Below are positions 34,713 to 43,762 of a stretch of DNA of 64,000 nt, piece after piece. The notes under the pieces are model-generated. The model worked only from the letters and a program-made list of their open reading frames with translations. It had not been told where the DNA came from and searched no databases. Numbering within the stretch: position 1 is the stretch's first letter; each line of letters starts with the position of its first letter. Both the position numbers and the translations under genes were made by a program. The stretch is from Acinetobacter geminorum (lineage in GTDB: Bacteria > Pseudomonadota > Gammaproteobacteria > Pseudomonadales > Moraxellaceae): positions 124,001 through 188,000 of the forward strand of contig NZ_JABELE010000008.1 of assembly GCF_013009345.1 (NCBI RefSeq), written 5' to 3'.

Positions 34713-35786
34713 CTATCCTAGATATTTAGCACTATACTCATGTACTGTATCTACAAAGATTTTTGGTTGCGCAGGGTCTACCCACTGGGTAATACCGTGG
34801 CCTAAGTTAGCAACGTAACCTGTTTTTTCACCGTTTGCATAAGCATCGTCTAACATTGCTTTTACAGCTTTTTCAATTGAAGCAGCCGAGCCATATAAAA
34901 CAGCAGGGTCAAGATTACCTTGTAGCGCTACACGTCCCGACACAATATTACGGGCTGTATTAAGTGGAGTAGTCCAATCTAAACCTAATGCATCTGCACC
35001 AGTCGTAATCATTGGCTCTAACCATTGACCGCCACCTTTAGTGAAAACAATAACAGGAATACGGCGACCATATTTCTCACGTTGCAAACCAGCAATGATT
35101 TTATTCATGTAGTTTAAAGAGAATTCGACATATTCACGATGTGCTAATGCCCCACCCCAGCTATCAAATATCTGGATAGCCTGAGCACCTGCATCAATTT
35201 GAGCATTTAAATAATCAATAACTGAATCTGCTAAATGATCAAGTAAAGCATGCAAAACTTCTGGTTGCGCGTACATCATCTGCTTGGTAAAACGGAACTC
35301 TTTACTTGAACCACCTTCAACCATATACGTTGCTAATGTCCAAGGACTACCAGAAAAACCAATCAGTGGAACTTGGCCACCTAAAGCAGAGCGAATTGTG
35401 CTTACTGCATTCATCACATAATCAAGGTCTGACTTTGCATTTAGCTTGGGTAAATTCGCGACATCTTGTTCAGTACGAACAGTTTTTTGAAACTTAGGGC
35501 CTTCACCCGTTTCAAAATAAAGCCCTAAGCCTAATGCATCAGGAATTGTTAAAATATCTGAAAATAAAATTGCTGCGTCTAAATCGTAACGGCGTAAAGG
35601 CTGTAAAGTTACTTCACAAGCAAATTCTGTATTTTTACATAGAGATAGAAAGTCGCCTGCTTTTGAACGTGTTTCACGATATTCAGGCAAATAACGTCCT
35701 GCTTGACGCATCATCCATACCGGGGTGGTATCTACAGGTTCGCGTAACAAAGCTCGTAGGAAACGATCATTTTTCAAAGTCGTCAT
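34713..35786 (-). CDS. hemE: uroporphyrinogen decarboxylase
   Basis: A 357-residue HemE that removes four carboxyl groups from uroporphyrinogen III to give coproporphyrinogen III in haem synthesis. Conserved segments are PVWMMRQAGRYLPEYR (Arg residues for substrate), ILFSDILTIPDALG (catalytic Asp), GFSGSPWTLATYMVEG and NLGHGITQWVDP. The ATG chosen gives MTTLKNDRFL with AGAG seven bases upstream; a TTG two codons earlier is less likely. It is followed by the DUF817 gene. Confidence 0.95.
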   Translation of the reverse strand: MTTLKNDRFLRALLREPVDTTPVWMMRQAGRYLPEYRETRSKAGDFLSLCKNTEFACEVTLQPLRRYDLDAAILFSDILTIPDALGLGLYFETGEGPKFQKTVRTEQDVANLPKLNAKSDLDYVMNAVSTIRSALGGQVPLIGFSGSPWTLATYMVEGGSSKEFRFTKQMMYAQPEVLHALLDHLADSVIDYLNAQIDAGAQAIQIFDSWGGALAHREYVEFSLNYMNKIIAGLQREKYGRRIPVIVFTKGGGQWLEPMITTGADALGLDWTTPLNTARNIVSGRVALQGNLDPAVLYGSAASIEKAVKAMLDDAYANGEKTGYVANLGHGITQWVDPAQPKIFVDTVHEYSAKYLG

Positions 35787-36087
35787 TACCAATCTCTATA
35801 TTCTTTATGTGGCAGCATCATATCAAAAACATAGAGATTTTTATAATTTCAATTTCACACAAAAAACTCGTCAATCTACTAAAAAATGCATATTTACACA
35901 AAAGTCTACTGCAAGCAGCAAGGTTTTCTGCAATACTTGCAACATGTTACATCGGGTCTATTGATATTCTTTTAACCACTAAATTACCAATCTTGGGCTC
36001 ATAGAGATGAGTTATTGGTAATTTTATGCAATTTTAGATTAGATCATGCCCCTATTGCTTATATGAAAATTCTTAAGGTTGAATTAC
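35787..36087. other. divergent intergenic region between hemE and the L,D-transpeptidase gene
   Basis: This 301-base AT-rich region must hold both promoters. I see no gene in it. A large hairpin, given separately, lies closer to the transpeptidase. Confidence 0.5.
35981..36024 (+). repeat. two-part hairpin upstream of the L,D-transpeptidase gene
   Basis: Outer arms AAATTACCAAT and ATTGGTAATTT pair perfectly over 11 bases. Inside, CTCAT-AGAG-ATGAG forms a second five-base stem. It ends 63 bases before the transpeptidase start and is followed by TATGCAATTTT. It could be an upstream terminator, a 5' UTR element or an operator; the sequence alone does not decide. Confidence 0.55.
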
Positions 36088-37329
36088 ATGTTTGTTCGCT
36101 CATTACTCGCTATGAGTTTAAGTTGTATTATTGCTAATGTTGCTTTTGCTGCTTCAACAACTGAGCAACCCCTGAATCCTAAAAAGGTATCAGCTCCTGT
36201 AGAAGATCCGATTGATCCTTTAGCAGTAGATGCAGCTTCAACTGTAAAAGCTCAAGCTTCGACACAAATTACTGCTCAAGAACAAAGTGACTTAAATCGA
36301 GCGTCAACAACATTACAAGATTTGCAAAAAACTGAAGACCAAAATGCCGATTCAGGTATTGCCGCTTCAGCACCAGTAGCCGTAGCTAAAACAACCTCAA
36401 CAACTGCTAAGACTTCAGCTCCAACAGTTTCTTGGACATTAGATAGCTTAAATTCGGCTGAATGGTATGAAAATATTGGTAAGGGCCAGTTTCCAGTCTA
36501 TGCTCGTGCTCACGTCATGCTAAATAATGCACATGCGTCGCCAGGTGCAATTGACGGTATGAGTGGCAAAAACACGTTAAAAGCAATCTCTTCATTCCAG
36601 CAAATGAATGGTTTATCACCTACTGGTGAACTGACTAAAGAAACTTGGGATGCATTAGTTGCTAAGCAAACAAAACCTTCATTTATTGAATACACCATTA
36701 CTGATGCTGATTTAAAAGGCCCATATGCACAATCAATTCCTTCTGATTATGCTTTACAGGCTAAAATGAAAGGTTTGTATTACACTCGTGTTAGCGAAAT
36801 GTTGGGCGAAAAGTTTCATATCGATGAAGCTTTCTTAAAAACAATCAATCCAACAGCAACATTCAAAAAAGCGGGTGAAAAAATCATTGTTCCAAACGTA
36901 CGCAATGATTTACCAGAAGACATTCATTTGATTATTGCGCATAAAGGTGCAAAACAACTGTACCTCTTCAACAGCCGTAACCAAATGATTGCGTCATTTC
37001 CTGCAACAATTGGCAGTACTGATACGCCTTCTCCGACCGGTACTTACAAGGTAGTTGGTGTGGCTCGTAATCCTTGGTATAGCTACTCACCATCAAACTT
37101 TATTCAAGGTAAAAACTTGAAACCCCTTTCTTTACCACCTGGCCCAAATGCGCCTGTAGGTAATATCTGGATTGGTTTAAGTAAAAAATCTTTTGGTATT
37201 CACGGAACACCAAACCCGTCTTTAATTTCTAAAACAGCTTCTCACGGTTGTATCCGTTTAACGAACTGGGACGCTAACGATTTAGGTAATAAAGTACGTT
37301 CTGGCGTAACTGTTAAATTCTTAGAATAA
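36088..37329 (+). CDS. L,D-transpeptidase (YkuD domain) with peptidoglycan-binding domain
   Basis: A 413-residue exported protein with a signal peptide ending near AFAA, then an Ala/Thr/Ser/Gln-rich linker (about 25-120), a PG_binding_1-like domain (about 135-200, with IDGMSGKNTLKAISSFQ), a middle segment and a YkuD catalytic domain (about 285-412). The active-site motif is intact: IHGTPNPSLISKTASHGCIRL with the nucleophilic Cys. It should form 3-3 peptidoglycan crosslinks or attach/exchange residues on peptidoglycan in the periplasm. AAGG lies nine bases before the ATG chosen; a TTG three codons earlier is less likely. It is probably monocistronic. Confidence 0.88.
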   Translation: MFVRSLLAMSLSCIIANVAFAASTTEQPLNPKKVSAPVEDPIDPLAVDAASTVKAQASTQITAQEQSDLNRASTTLQDLQKTEDQNADSGIAASAPVAVAKTTSTTAKTSAPTVSWTLDSLNSAEWYENIGKGQFPVYARAHVMLNNAHASPGAIDGMSGKNTLKAISSFQQMNGLSPTGELTKETWDALVAKQTKPSFIEYTITDADLKGPYAQSIPSDYALQAKMKGLYYTRVSEMLGEKFHIDEAFLKTINPTATFKKAGEKIIVPNVRNDLPEDIHLIIAHKGAKQLYLFNSRNQMIASFPATIGSTDTPSPTGTYKVVGVARNPWYSYSPSNFIQGKNLKPLSLPPGPNAPVGNIWIGLSKKSFGIHGTPNPSLISKTASHGCIRLTNWDANDLGNKVRSGVTVKFLE

Positions 37330-37345
37330 TCCTCTTAAATAAAAG

Positions 37346-37370
37346 AGCCTGCTTTATGCAGGCTTTTTTA
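37346..37370. terminator. terminator between the L,D-transpeptidase gene and basJ
   Basis: The stem AGCCTGC-TTTAT-GCAGGCT is followed by a T-run rightward. Upstream AAAAG gives a weaker T-tract for leftward basJ transcription. Confidence 0.8.
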
Positions 37371-37448
37371 TTAAATTTTTAATATATCTCAGTAGAATAT
37401 TTAGTTATTGTTTTGACTATAAAAATAAAATCTGCCAAGGTTTAATAA

Positions 37449-38618
37449 TTACACAGCAATTTTTGTATTTAGAATATTCAGCATGGTTTGCATCTTAGCT
37501 TCTGTTTCTAACCATTCAGCTTCAGCATCTGATCCTTCCACAATCCCCGCACCAGCATATAAGCGCATTTTATTTTCACTGAGTAGACCACAGCGAATCG
37601 TTACTACCCACTCACCATTACCCTCGGCATCCATCCAACCTACTAACCCCGTATAATAATGTCGGTCATAACCTTCATGATCTAAAATAAACTGCTTAGC
37701 AACATTGGTTGGTGAGCCACAAACCGCTGGTGTTGGATGTAATTCTAATGCAAGGTTTAATGCATTCGGTGCCTGTTTTTTAAGCACCCCTTGGAATTCT
37801 GATGATAAATGCAACATTGTTGATGTTTCTAAAATATCTGGAAATTCAGAAACCTTAAGCTCTACACAATGAGTAGCTAAATTTCTAATAATATTCTCAA
37901 CCACAATTCGATGTTCATGTTGGTCTTTCTCAGAATGATTTAATTCTTGTTGGCTGACGAAATTTTTTTCAGAAATTTGTGATTTTGGTCTAGAACCGGC
38001 CAAAGGATTACTGGTTACAGTACGACCTTGTTTTGATAAAAGCAGTTCTGGGCTTGCACCTAGAATATAATTATTATGTTCTACTGGAATCACAAAATTA
38101 TAAGCATTTGGATTTTGTTTTAATAAAGCAGCCAATAAATTTTCAGGCTCTTGATGACGGTTAAACTCATATTCAACAGCCTGAGAAAGAACAACTTTTT
38201 CTACCTTCTTTTTCTCAAAAGCATCTAATGCTAACTGTACTGTACCTTCAAATTTTTGGCGTTGAATGAGTAATGATTTATTAATTATCTCAATGTTATT
38301 ACGATTTTTTAATGAGTTAATCGTAGAAGATGCTTGTGTTATTTTTTTATGATCGCCATAAAAATTTAAGCTACTTTTCTTTGTAATATCAAAAGGTATA
38401 GCACCAATTAAAACTGGATTTTGATGGCCTTGCTTTTTAATTTCTTCAAAACATTTTGCAATCTCGTCATTAAATAGTGCGGTATTTGCTGCGGGTGTAT
38501 TTATCGTTTTAACGAATTCGTTGACTTCAAGATAATAATTTTTCGTTGAGAAACATGAAAATTTCTTTTGACCGATATGATCTAAATTTTGCTCTACTGA
38601 TATTTGAGTCTGCATCAT
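37449..38618 (-). CDS. basJ: isochorismate synthase
   Basis: A protein of about 389 residues of the EntC/DhbC family, converting chorismate to isochorismate, the first step to 2,3-dihydroxybenzoate. Conserved parts are NPNAYNFVIP, LGASPELLLS, NPLAGSRPKS, HPTPAVCGSP and GWMDAEGNGEWVV near the C-terminus, including the metal and substrate residues. The ATG chosen (MMQTQISVEQ) has AGAGGTGAT upstream; a longer frame would run through the promoter. A Fur-box-like site lies about 100 bases upstream, so basJ may have its own iron-controlled promoter besides read-through from basI. Confidence 0.93.
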   Translation of the reverse strand: MMQTQISVEQNLDHIGQKKFSCFSTKNYYLEVNEFVKTINTPAANTALFNDEIAKCFEEIKKQGHQNPVLIGAIPFDITKKSSLNFYGDHKKITQASSTINSLKNRNNIEIINKSLLIQRQKFEGTVQLALDAFEKKKVEKVVLSQAVEYEFNRHQEPENLLAALLKQNPNAYNFVIPVEHNNYILGASPELLLSKQGRTVTSNPLAGSRPKSQISEKNFVSQQELNHSEKDQHEHRIVVENIIRNLATHCVELKVSEFPDILETSTMLHLSSEFQGVLKKQAPNALNLALELHPTPAVCGSPTNVAKQFILDHEGYDRHYYTGLVGWMDAEGNGEWVVTIRCGLLSENKMRLYAGAGIVEGSDAEAEWLETEAKMQTMLNILNTKIAV

Positions 38619-38715
38619 CTGTATATCACCTCTCACATTGATTTTTTTCAAGCAAATTCTGTAGTACTTCTTTTTAAATATAGGAGTATAAAAATACTGA
38701 AACACACATTAATGC

Positions 38716-38738
38716 AAATGATTATTATTATCAATAAT
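38716..38738. promoter_or_regulatory. Fur-box-like site upstream of basJ
   Basis: AAATGATTATTATTATCA followed by AATAAT gives several overlapping NATWAT hexamers, as in Fur operators. It lies between the basI stop and the basJ start. Confidence 0.6.
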
Positions 38739-38742
38739 AAAT

Positions 38743-39498
38743 TTAGTTTTCAATGCAAGAAATTGTAATTATCTCGTTATTTGTATAAAAAAATTGAACT
38801 TTAATCTCTAGATTTATCTCGATTAAAGTTTCTTGCCTAAGGTAAAAATAAAGAAACTCGCCATCTAGCTGTTTAAAGCTTATATTTTTAAAATCAACAA
38901 TTTGCTTATATTTCAAACAAAATGCTTTAATGATACTTTCTTTAGCGGAGAATATTATCAAATATAAATATGCTTGATCTTTTTGTAGCTTTTCGATTTC
39001 TGCTTGCTCGTTTTTATTGAGGAAAACATTATAAAATTCATCTTTCTTTTGAAAAAAAATATAATGTTTTTGAGACTCTATATCGATTCCAAATATTTTT
39101 TCTTTAACCGTGTTATTTCTAGCATATGCGATGGCATGACATGATTTTTTTGATCCAACATGGCTAATCCCACCTATCACTCCTTCGGGCCATAGGGGTT
39201 CCCCATGTTTACCTTGATGAACAATAGAATCTTGTAAATTGAGGCTTTGTAATGCATATTTGGCTGCTAAGCGCCCCGTCAAGAACTCTAATTTACGAAT
39301 GAAGCGTGAGCTTTTTATATTCGGTGGAAGAAATATATTCAGCTCCTGATAGATATGATCAAGCTGAGATATTTCTTTGATTTCACTGAGCTGGACTTTA
39401 TATATATCTAGCCCGAAAGCTGTTAGCTTTTCATATTGAATATTTATTTCATCCAGACATGAATTAGCCCCTCTATTTACCTGCTTCTCCCTATTCAT
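38743..39498 (-). CDS. basI: 4'-phosphopantetheinyl transferase (EntD-like)
   Basis: A protein of about 251 residues that should attach phosphopantetheine to the carrier domains of BasF and BasB. Sfp/EntD motifs are visible: ISHVGSKKSCHAIA, FGIDIES (metal-binding Asp/Glu) and IFSAKESIIKAF. The ATG chosen (MNREKQVNRG) is just after the basH stop; a TTG six codons earlier would overlap basH by eight bases. The sequence is Lys- and Ile-rich and noticeably more AT-rich than barA/barB. Confidence 0.88.
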   Translation of the reverse strand: MNREKQVNRGANSCLDEINIQYEKLTAFGLDIYKVQLSEIKEISQLDHIYQELNIFLPPNIKSSRFIRKLEFLTGRLAAKYALQSLNLQDSIVHQGKHGEPLWPEGVIGGISHVGSKKSCHAIAYARNNTVKEKIFGIDIESQKHYIFFQKKDEFYNVFLNKNEQAEIEKLQKDQAYLYLIIFSAKESIIKAFCLKYKQIVDFKNISFKQLDGEFLYFYLRQETLIEINLEIKVQFFYTNNEIITISCIEN

Positions 39499-39508
39499 AG
39501 TCTGCACT

Positions 39509-40243
39509 TTATTCAATATTCACAGTCAATGTTTCAACGATGGCAGCAATGTTTTCAAGCATCTTTATTCGGGTCTCGGGATTGAGAAAGTAGAAATGGT
39601 CCCCTTCAAACTCAATACTACCTAACCACTTTTCTGTGTGTTGTTGCCATGCATCCATCATTCTTTTGTTAGGAATATCAGGGTCTTGTTTGCCATAAAA
39701 TGCAACAATCGGGACCTCAGTCTTATGAATCTTCTCGCTAAGTAATTGATCACTAAGATAGAAATCATTACGAATGATTTTGAGAAAGAATGTGAGTGCA
39801 TCCTGATTATTTAAAATTTCATCAGGAAAATTATTGTATCGCTTCAATTCATCAATAATTTTTTTATCAGTTAGCTCATGCTTGTACCGCATATGTTGAA
39901 TATAGTGATGCTCAGGTCGGCTACTTATAACGATTAATCTCAACTGATCAATCATTGTTTTTTCATTCAAATAATTGAGTACTTTCCAAATCAAGCCACC
40001 TCCCACACTATGTCCAAATAAAATGAACGGTGTGTCTGAGTAAACTTGTATTTCAGTGGCAATTTGCATAGCCAATAGATCAGGATCATCAATCAATGGT
40101 TCATTTATTTTTATACCATGACCCGAATATTCAATAGGAATAATACGAATATTGTCAGAGATCTGCTTTTTCCATGGATGATAAATACTCGCGCTACTCC
40201 CCGCAGGCGGTAAACAGAACATATTATATTGATGTTTATTCAC
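39509..40243 (-). CDS. basH: type II thioesterase
   Basis: A 244-residue alpha/beta-hydrolase of the editing thioesterase family that frees misloaded carrier domains in NRPS systems. CLPPAGSSAS at the N-terminus, the nucleophile motif FGHSVGGGL and the C-terminal EGDHFYF (catalytic His) are intact. The start is GTG with GGAGAA seven bases upstream; an ATG seven codons later is possible. It follows barB after 71 bases that contain a small hairpin. Confidence 0.9.
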   Translation of the reverse strand: MNKHQYNMFCLPPAGSSASIYHPWKKQISDNIRIIPIEYSGHGIKINEPLIDDPDLLAMQIATEIQVYSDTPFILFGHSVGGGLIWKVLNYLNEKTMIDQLRLIVISSRPEHHYIQHMRYKHELTDKKIIDELKRYNNFPDEILNNQDALTFFLKIIRNDFYLSDQLLSEKIHKTEVPIVAFYGKQDPDIPNKRMMDAWQQHTEKWLGSIEFEGDHFYFLNPETRIKMLENIAAIVETLTVNIE

Positions 40244-40265
40244 TTAAGAATTCTCCAAATATTAA

Positions 40266-40289
40266 GCATTTTTCTTTCATAAAAAATGC
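40266..40289 (-). repeat. intercistronic hairpin between barB and basH
   Basis: GCATTTTT and AAAAATGC pair over eight bases with an eight-base loop. No T-run follows in the leftward direction, so it is more likely an mRNA processing or stability element than a terminator. Confidence 0.45.
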
Positions 40290-40314
40290 CTAAATCAGGT
40301 TTCTGCGTTATTTT

Positions 40315-41910
40315 TTAAACAGAAGTTGAAGCTAAATTGATAGTTTGAGTCGGTTGCCAAATGGCGGAATCACGATGTGTCACAAAAATAACCGTAGAAG
40401 AAAGAGTACGTATCGTTGTAACGATTTCTTGCTCAGTCTCTTCATCCAAGGCAGAGGTTGCTTCATCAAGTATTAAAATTGGCGCATTTTTGAGTAATGC
40501 TCGCGCAATTGCGACTCGCTGACGTTCACCACCGGACAATGCGCTGCCTTGTTTACCAACCGATTGATTAATTCCTTCTGAACTACGGTCAATCATTGCT
40601 CCTAATGCGGAATCTCTTGCAGCCTTTTCTATTTCATCATCAGTTGCATCAGGTTTACCTAAACGGATATTTTCAGCGAGTGTTCCTGTGAACAAAATAG
40701 GTTCTTGCGTGACATAAGCGATATTCGAGACCAAAACTTCATATTTCATTTGATCAAGAGCTATGCCACCCAGAGTAATTTTTCCTCTTTGTGGATCATC
40801 AAACCGTGTAAGCAATTCAAGTAAAGTACTCTTACCACTACCGCTTGGTCCGGTAACCCATACTCTGCTCCCCCATGCGATGTCGAGAGATATATTTTCA
40901 ATTGCTGGCGCATAGCTAACGTCTTGTACCGAAATATGATGGCCAGTAGGAATTTGAGGGTGTAATGGCTCAGGCAACTCAGGTGGATGGGTGATCTGAT
41001 TAAAATTGCGCAGTGCAGCAAACAAATCATTGATATGCAACCCTGCGGTAGCAAGTTCACCTAACGGCGCTGCTGCACGTCCAATTAAGACGAGTAATGC
41101 CAATACCAAAGCAGCATGATTGACTCCAGCGATCACCAGATATGTTGCCATCCCTGCAATGGGTAAAACACTTGCCAAGGTTGCAATAAAACTTGCAAAT
41201 GCAGCAGCACGATTAATCCGTACTAATGTCTCTTCTTGCTCTTCCCAACGATGTTCTAGCCTTTGGACCGCACGTTCAGGACCAGCTGCCGTGCGTAATA
41301 ACTCAACATGATCAACCAATTCCAGCGTTGCTTGTGAAGCGGCTAAATCGGCAGTATTACGCTTTTTATCAATATGCATGAGTGCACGTTGTGCTAAGAA
41401 TTGAGCAAATAAAGAGAGTAAAAGTAAGCCTAAAGCGACAAATGCTACGCCTGCTCCAGCAAGCAGGCCTATTCCTATTGTTAGAAACAAAGGCATAAAA
41501 GGCGCATGTAAAAAGGTTTGCAATTGATGAGCAGGGATACTCATAAACCCAGGAATTCCCTGTCCAGCAATCGTTTTAATCTGAGCACGCTGTTCATTGG
41601 TAAACCAAGAGAGCTTGGCACGAGCTAAAGATTTGCCTAACTCAGCAAATAGGTCCCCTGCTAAACGCACACCAGTAAGGAAGCCAGCACGAGTGACCAC
41701 AACTGTCACTAATATTGCTGCAATTGCACTGATGAGAACCCAACTTGGAGACCATTGATTGACAATAGCAAATGCCAATACGGTATATGCAATTGCTTCA
41801 ATTGCTGCAACAATGATCCATCCGATACCAACAATAATTAATTTTTGTTTGGCCGCACGAGGAAGCATCGAAAAAATCTGATCTTTATTTAATTTAGCAG
41901 GAGTATTCAT
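40315..41910 (-). CDS. barB: ABC exporter half-transporter, acinetobactin efflux
   Basis: A 531-residue protein with six membrane helices (about 20-290) fused to an ATPase domain. Walker A GPSGSGKST, the signature LSGGERQRVAIARA, Walker B ILILDEATSALDE and the H-loop FVTHRDS are intact. With BarA it probably forms a heterodimer that exports the siderophore across the inner membrane. Its start overlaps the barA stop (ATGA). It belongs to the CydCD-like group of exporters by general appearance. Confidence 0.9.
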   Translation of the reverse strand: MNTPAKLNKDQIFSMLPRAAKQKLIIVGIGWIIVAAIEAIAYTVLAFAIVNQWSPSWVLISAIAAILVTVVVTRAGFLTGVRLAGDLFAELGKSLARAKLSWFTNEQRAQIKTIAGQGIPGFMSIPAHQLQTFLHAPFMPLFLTIGIGLLAGAGVAFVALGLLLLSLFAQFLAQRALMHIDKKRNTADLAASQATLELVDHVELLRTAAGPERAVQRLEHRWEEQEETLVRINRAAAFASFIATLASVLPIAGMATYLVIAGVNHAALVLALLVLIGRAAAPLGELATAGLHINDLFAALRNFNQITHPPELPEPLHPQIPTGHHISVQDVSYAPAIENISLDIAWGSRVWVTGPSGSGKSTLLELLTRFDDPQRGKITLGGIALDQMKYEVLVSNIAYVTQEPILFTGTLAENIRLGKPDATDDEIEKAARDSALGAMIDRSSEGINQSVGKQGSALSGGERQRVAIARALLKNAPILILDEATSALDEETEQEIVTTIRTLSSTVIFVTHRDSAIWQPTQTINLASTSV

Positions 41911-43517
41911 AAAGATTTCCCTGAGTCAGTTGGGCCTTTAAGCACTAACCTGTTGTCGGCATGCGCAGCTAAGGCAAGATCATGAGTGACCATGACGATG
42001 GTTTTATTCTGGTTTTTAGCTAAGCGGCTTAATTCCAATATTATTTTTGTCGCATTGGTCTGGTCTAGTGCGCTCGTTGGCTCATCTAATAAAATAATAG
42101 GAGCTGAGGATAAAAAAGCACGCGCTATTCCTATGCGCTGTTTTTCACCGCCTGAAAGTAAAGTTGCATCTGCATTTAAATCTACTTTTAGTTGTGCCTT
42201 GAGTAATGCCTGCTCAAGTTGTTCATCATTTGCATTAACGGCAGATAAGGACAAGTTTTCTCTTACTGTGGTCGGTAATACATCTCCACCTTGTGGAATA
42301 AACAAAACCTTTTCATGTCTTAGTTTTTCATGTAATTGCAAAATATCTGTTTTTGCTAATTGAACGACACCTTCTTGCAATACAGCGAACCCAGCAAGTG
42401 CTCGCAGTAAGGTTGTTTTGCCAACTCCACTTGGCCCTGTAATTGCAGTAATTGAATTTTTTGGAAATGCATAACTTAATCGATCCAATACTTTTTGATT
42501 TTCGATTGCAAAGCTTGCATTAACTATTTCAAGTGTTACATCTTGCTCAATCTGTTGTAGATTACCCGATGAGAGTACCGGTTCTTTTAAGAATGCAGAT
42601 AAACGAGTAGCTGCAGCTCGCCCAGCAGCGACATAATCAAGACCATGCCCTAAACGTAGCGAAGGTGTCACGATGGCCAAACTAAAGAAAAGTGTTGCAG
42701 CCAAGGTCATGCTGTCGTATTGATAAGCTACGAGATAGGCTATGGCAAAGGTTGCAACAGCTTGTAGTAATGCAGTGGCAACAGCAGCGAGTGTTGCGAC
42801 TTTACTCACCCAAGACACCATATTTTGAGTGAAATTTTGTGCTGATTGAGTATAGGCTGTTAAAGCACCTGATTGTTGCCCATATATTCGATTATCACGA
42901 ATGCCGCGCGCATAATCATCAGCAGAACCAATAATATCTAACATGACCTGCATACGCGCAGCGCCATCCCGTTTTGATACATGGGGAACAATAATTAAAT
43001 AATAGAGTGAAGCAATTGCCCCAGGTAATAATACCCAAAGTGCCATCGGGCCAACCAACACAACTAATAAAACAATAGAAACTAAAGGGATTACAGCAAA
43101 AATCGCAATTTCCGACGGTAAATGCGCCACCATGTGATGTAAAGTCGCGATATCGTCTGAAACGAGTCGTTTTAAGTTTTGGTCACCCTGTTTTGATAAG
43201 GTTGTGGTCGGTAACCGAATTAAATGATGAGCAATTTGACGACGTAATCGTGCCGAAAATCCAGCCTCTGCGTCATGCACTAACCATGAGGCCAGTGCTG
43301 CCAATGCCGCCCCAACTATCCAAAAAAACGCTGAAAAGATCACCCAATAAGAAGATAAATAACCAATCAACTGAATCATGCCCCACAGGGCAGTTAAAAT
43401 AGCTAAACCTGAAAATACGGCAGCAAGCGTTCCTGCAAATAATTTAGGAAATGCTGGCTTGAGTGCAGGTGCCAAGGAAGAGTCTGTCATCAGATGAGAT
43501 AACTTTAAATCAGACAT
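41907..43517 (-). CDS. barA: ABC exporter half-transporter, acinetobactin efflux
   Basis: A 536-residue membrane/ATPase fusion. Walker A GPSGVGKTT, signature LLSGGEKQRIGIARA, Walker B IILLDEPTSALDQ and the H-loop VTHDLA are present. It is the partner of BarB for siderophore efflux. The start ATG is overlapped by the stop of a 51-codon reading frame with a strong ribosome binding site, so BarA translation may depend on that frame. Confidence 0.9.
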   Translation of the reverse strand: MSDLKLSHLMTDSSLAPALKPAFPKLFAGTLAAVFSGLAILTALWGMIQLIGYLSSYWVIFSAFFWIVGAALAALASWLVHDAEAGFSARLRRQIAHHLIRLPTTTLSKQGDQNLKRLVSDDIATLHHMVAHLPSEIAIFAVIPLVSIVLLVVLVGPMALWVLLPGAIASLYYLIIVPHVSKRDGAARMQVMLDIIGSADDYARGIRDNRIYGQQSGALTAYTQSAQNFTQNMVSWVSKVATLAAVATALLQAVATFAIAYLVAYQYDSMTLAATLFFSLAIVTPSLRLGHGLDYVAAGRAAATRLSAFLKEPVLSSGNLQQIEQDVTLEIVNASFAIENQKVLDRLSYAFPKNSITAITGPSGVGKTTLLRALAGFAVLQEGVVQLAKTDILQLHEKLRHEKVLFIPQGGDVLPTTVRENLSLSAVNANDEQLEQALLKAQLKVDLNADATLLSGGEKQRIGIARAFLSSAPIILLDEPTSALDQTNATKIILELSRLAKNQNKTIVMVTHDLALAAHADNRLVLKGPTDSGKSL

Positions 43518-43665
43518 GCTTATCTCTCTTTATATTCATAGAAAAAGCGGTACTTAAAATAAAATCTCGCTTCAATTGACCAGCAAGAATTGCCATTTTC
43601 GGCTTTAAAAAAGCATGAATAAGAAAATCATATAAAAAGTATTTTTTTAAAAACTTTAATTGCAT
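43510..43665 (-). CDS. 51-residue small open reading frame coupled to barA
   Basis: A short frame beginning MQLKFLKKYFLYDFLIHAF that is not long enough for most gene callers. AGGAAG lies six bases before its ATG, a better ribosome binding site than most genes nearby have. Its TGA stop falls inside the second and third codons of barA, an eight-base overlap typical of translational coupling. The product would be basic, with an aromatic/hydrophobic first 20 residues and a charged tail (KRDKHV). It lies in the basE-to-basJ transcript, 97 bases after the basG stop. I recognise no family; it may be a real small protein or only a leader that controls barA. Confidence 0.5.
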   Translation of the reverse strand: MQLKFLKKYFLYDFLIHAFLKPKMAILAGQLKRDFILSTAFSMNIKRDKHV

Positions 43666-43762
43666 CAAAAACTTCCTAACCACCCTATCAAAATATTTTT
43701 AGATCATTTTCTAGACTGTAAAAATTAATATGGATTTGTCTAAATCATCTTGGTTGATATGA

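Noticed and set aside
35534..36004. A long frame running from within hemE antisense into the intergenic region
   Set aside because: It is largely antisense to hemE, has no homology I recognise and no ribosome binding site.
40235..40282. A 14-codon frame overlapping the basH start
   Set aside because: It overlaps the GTG of basH, but its own ribosome binding site is poor and it sits in the hairpin; support is much weaker than for the barA and bauD mini-frames.
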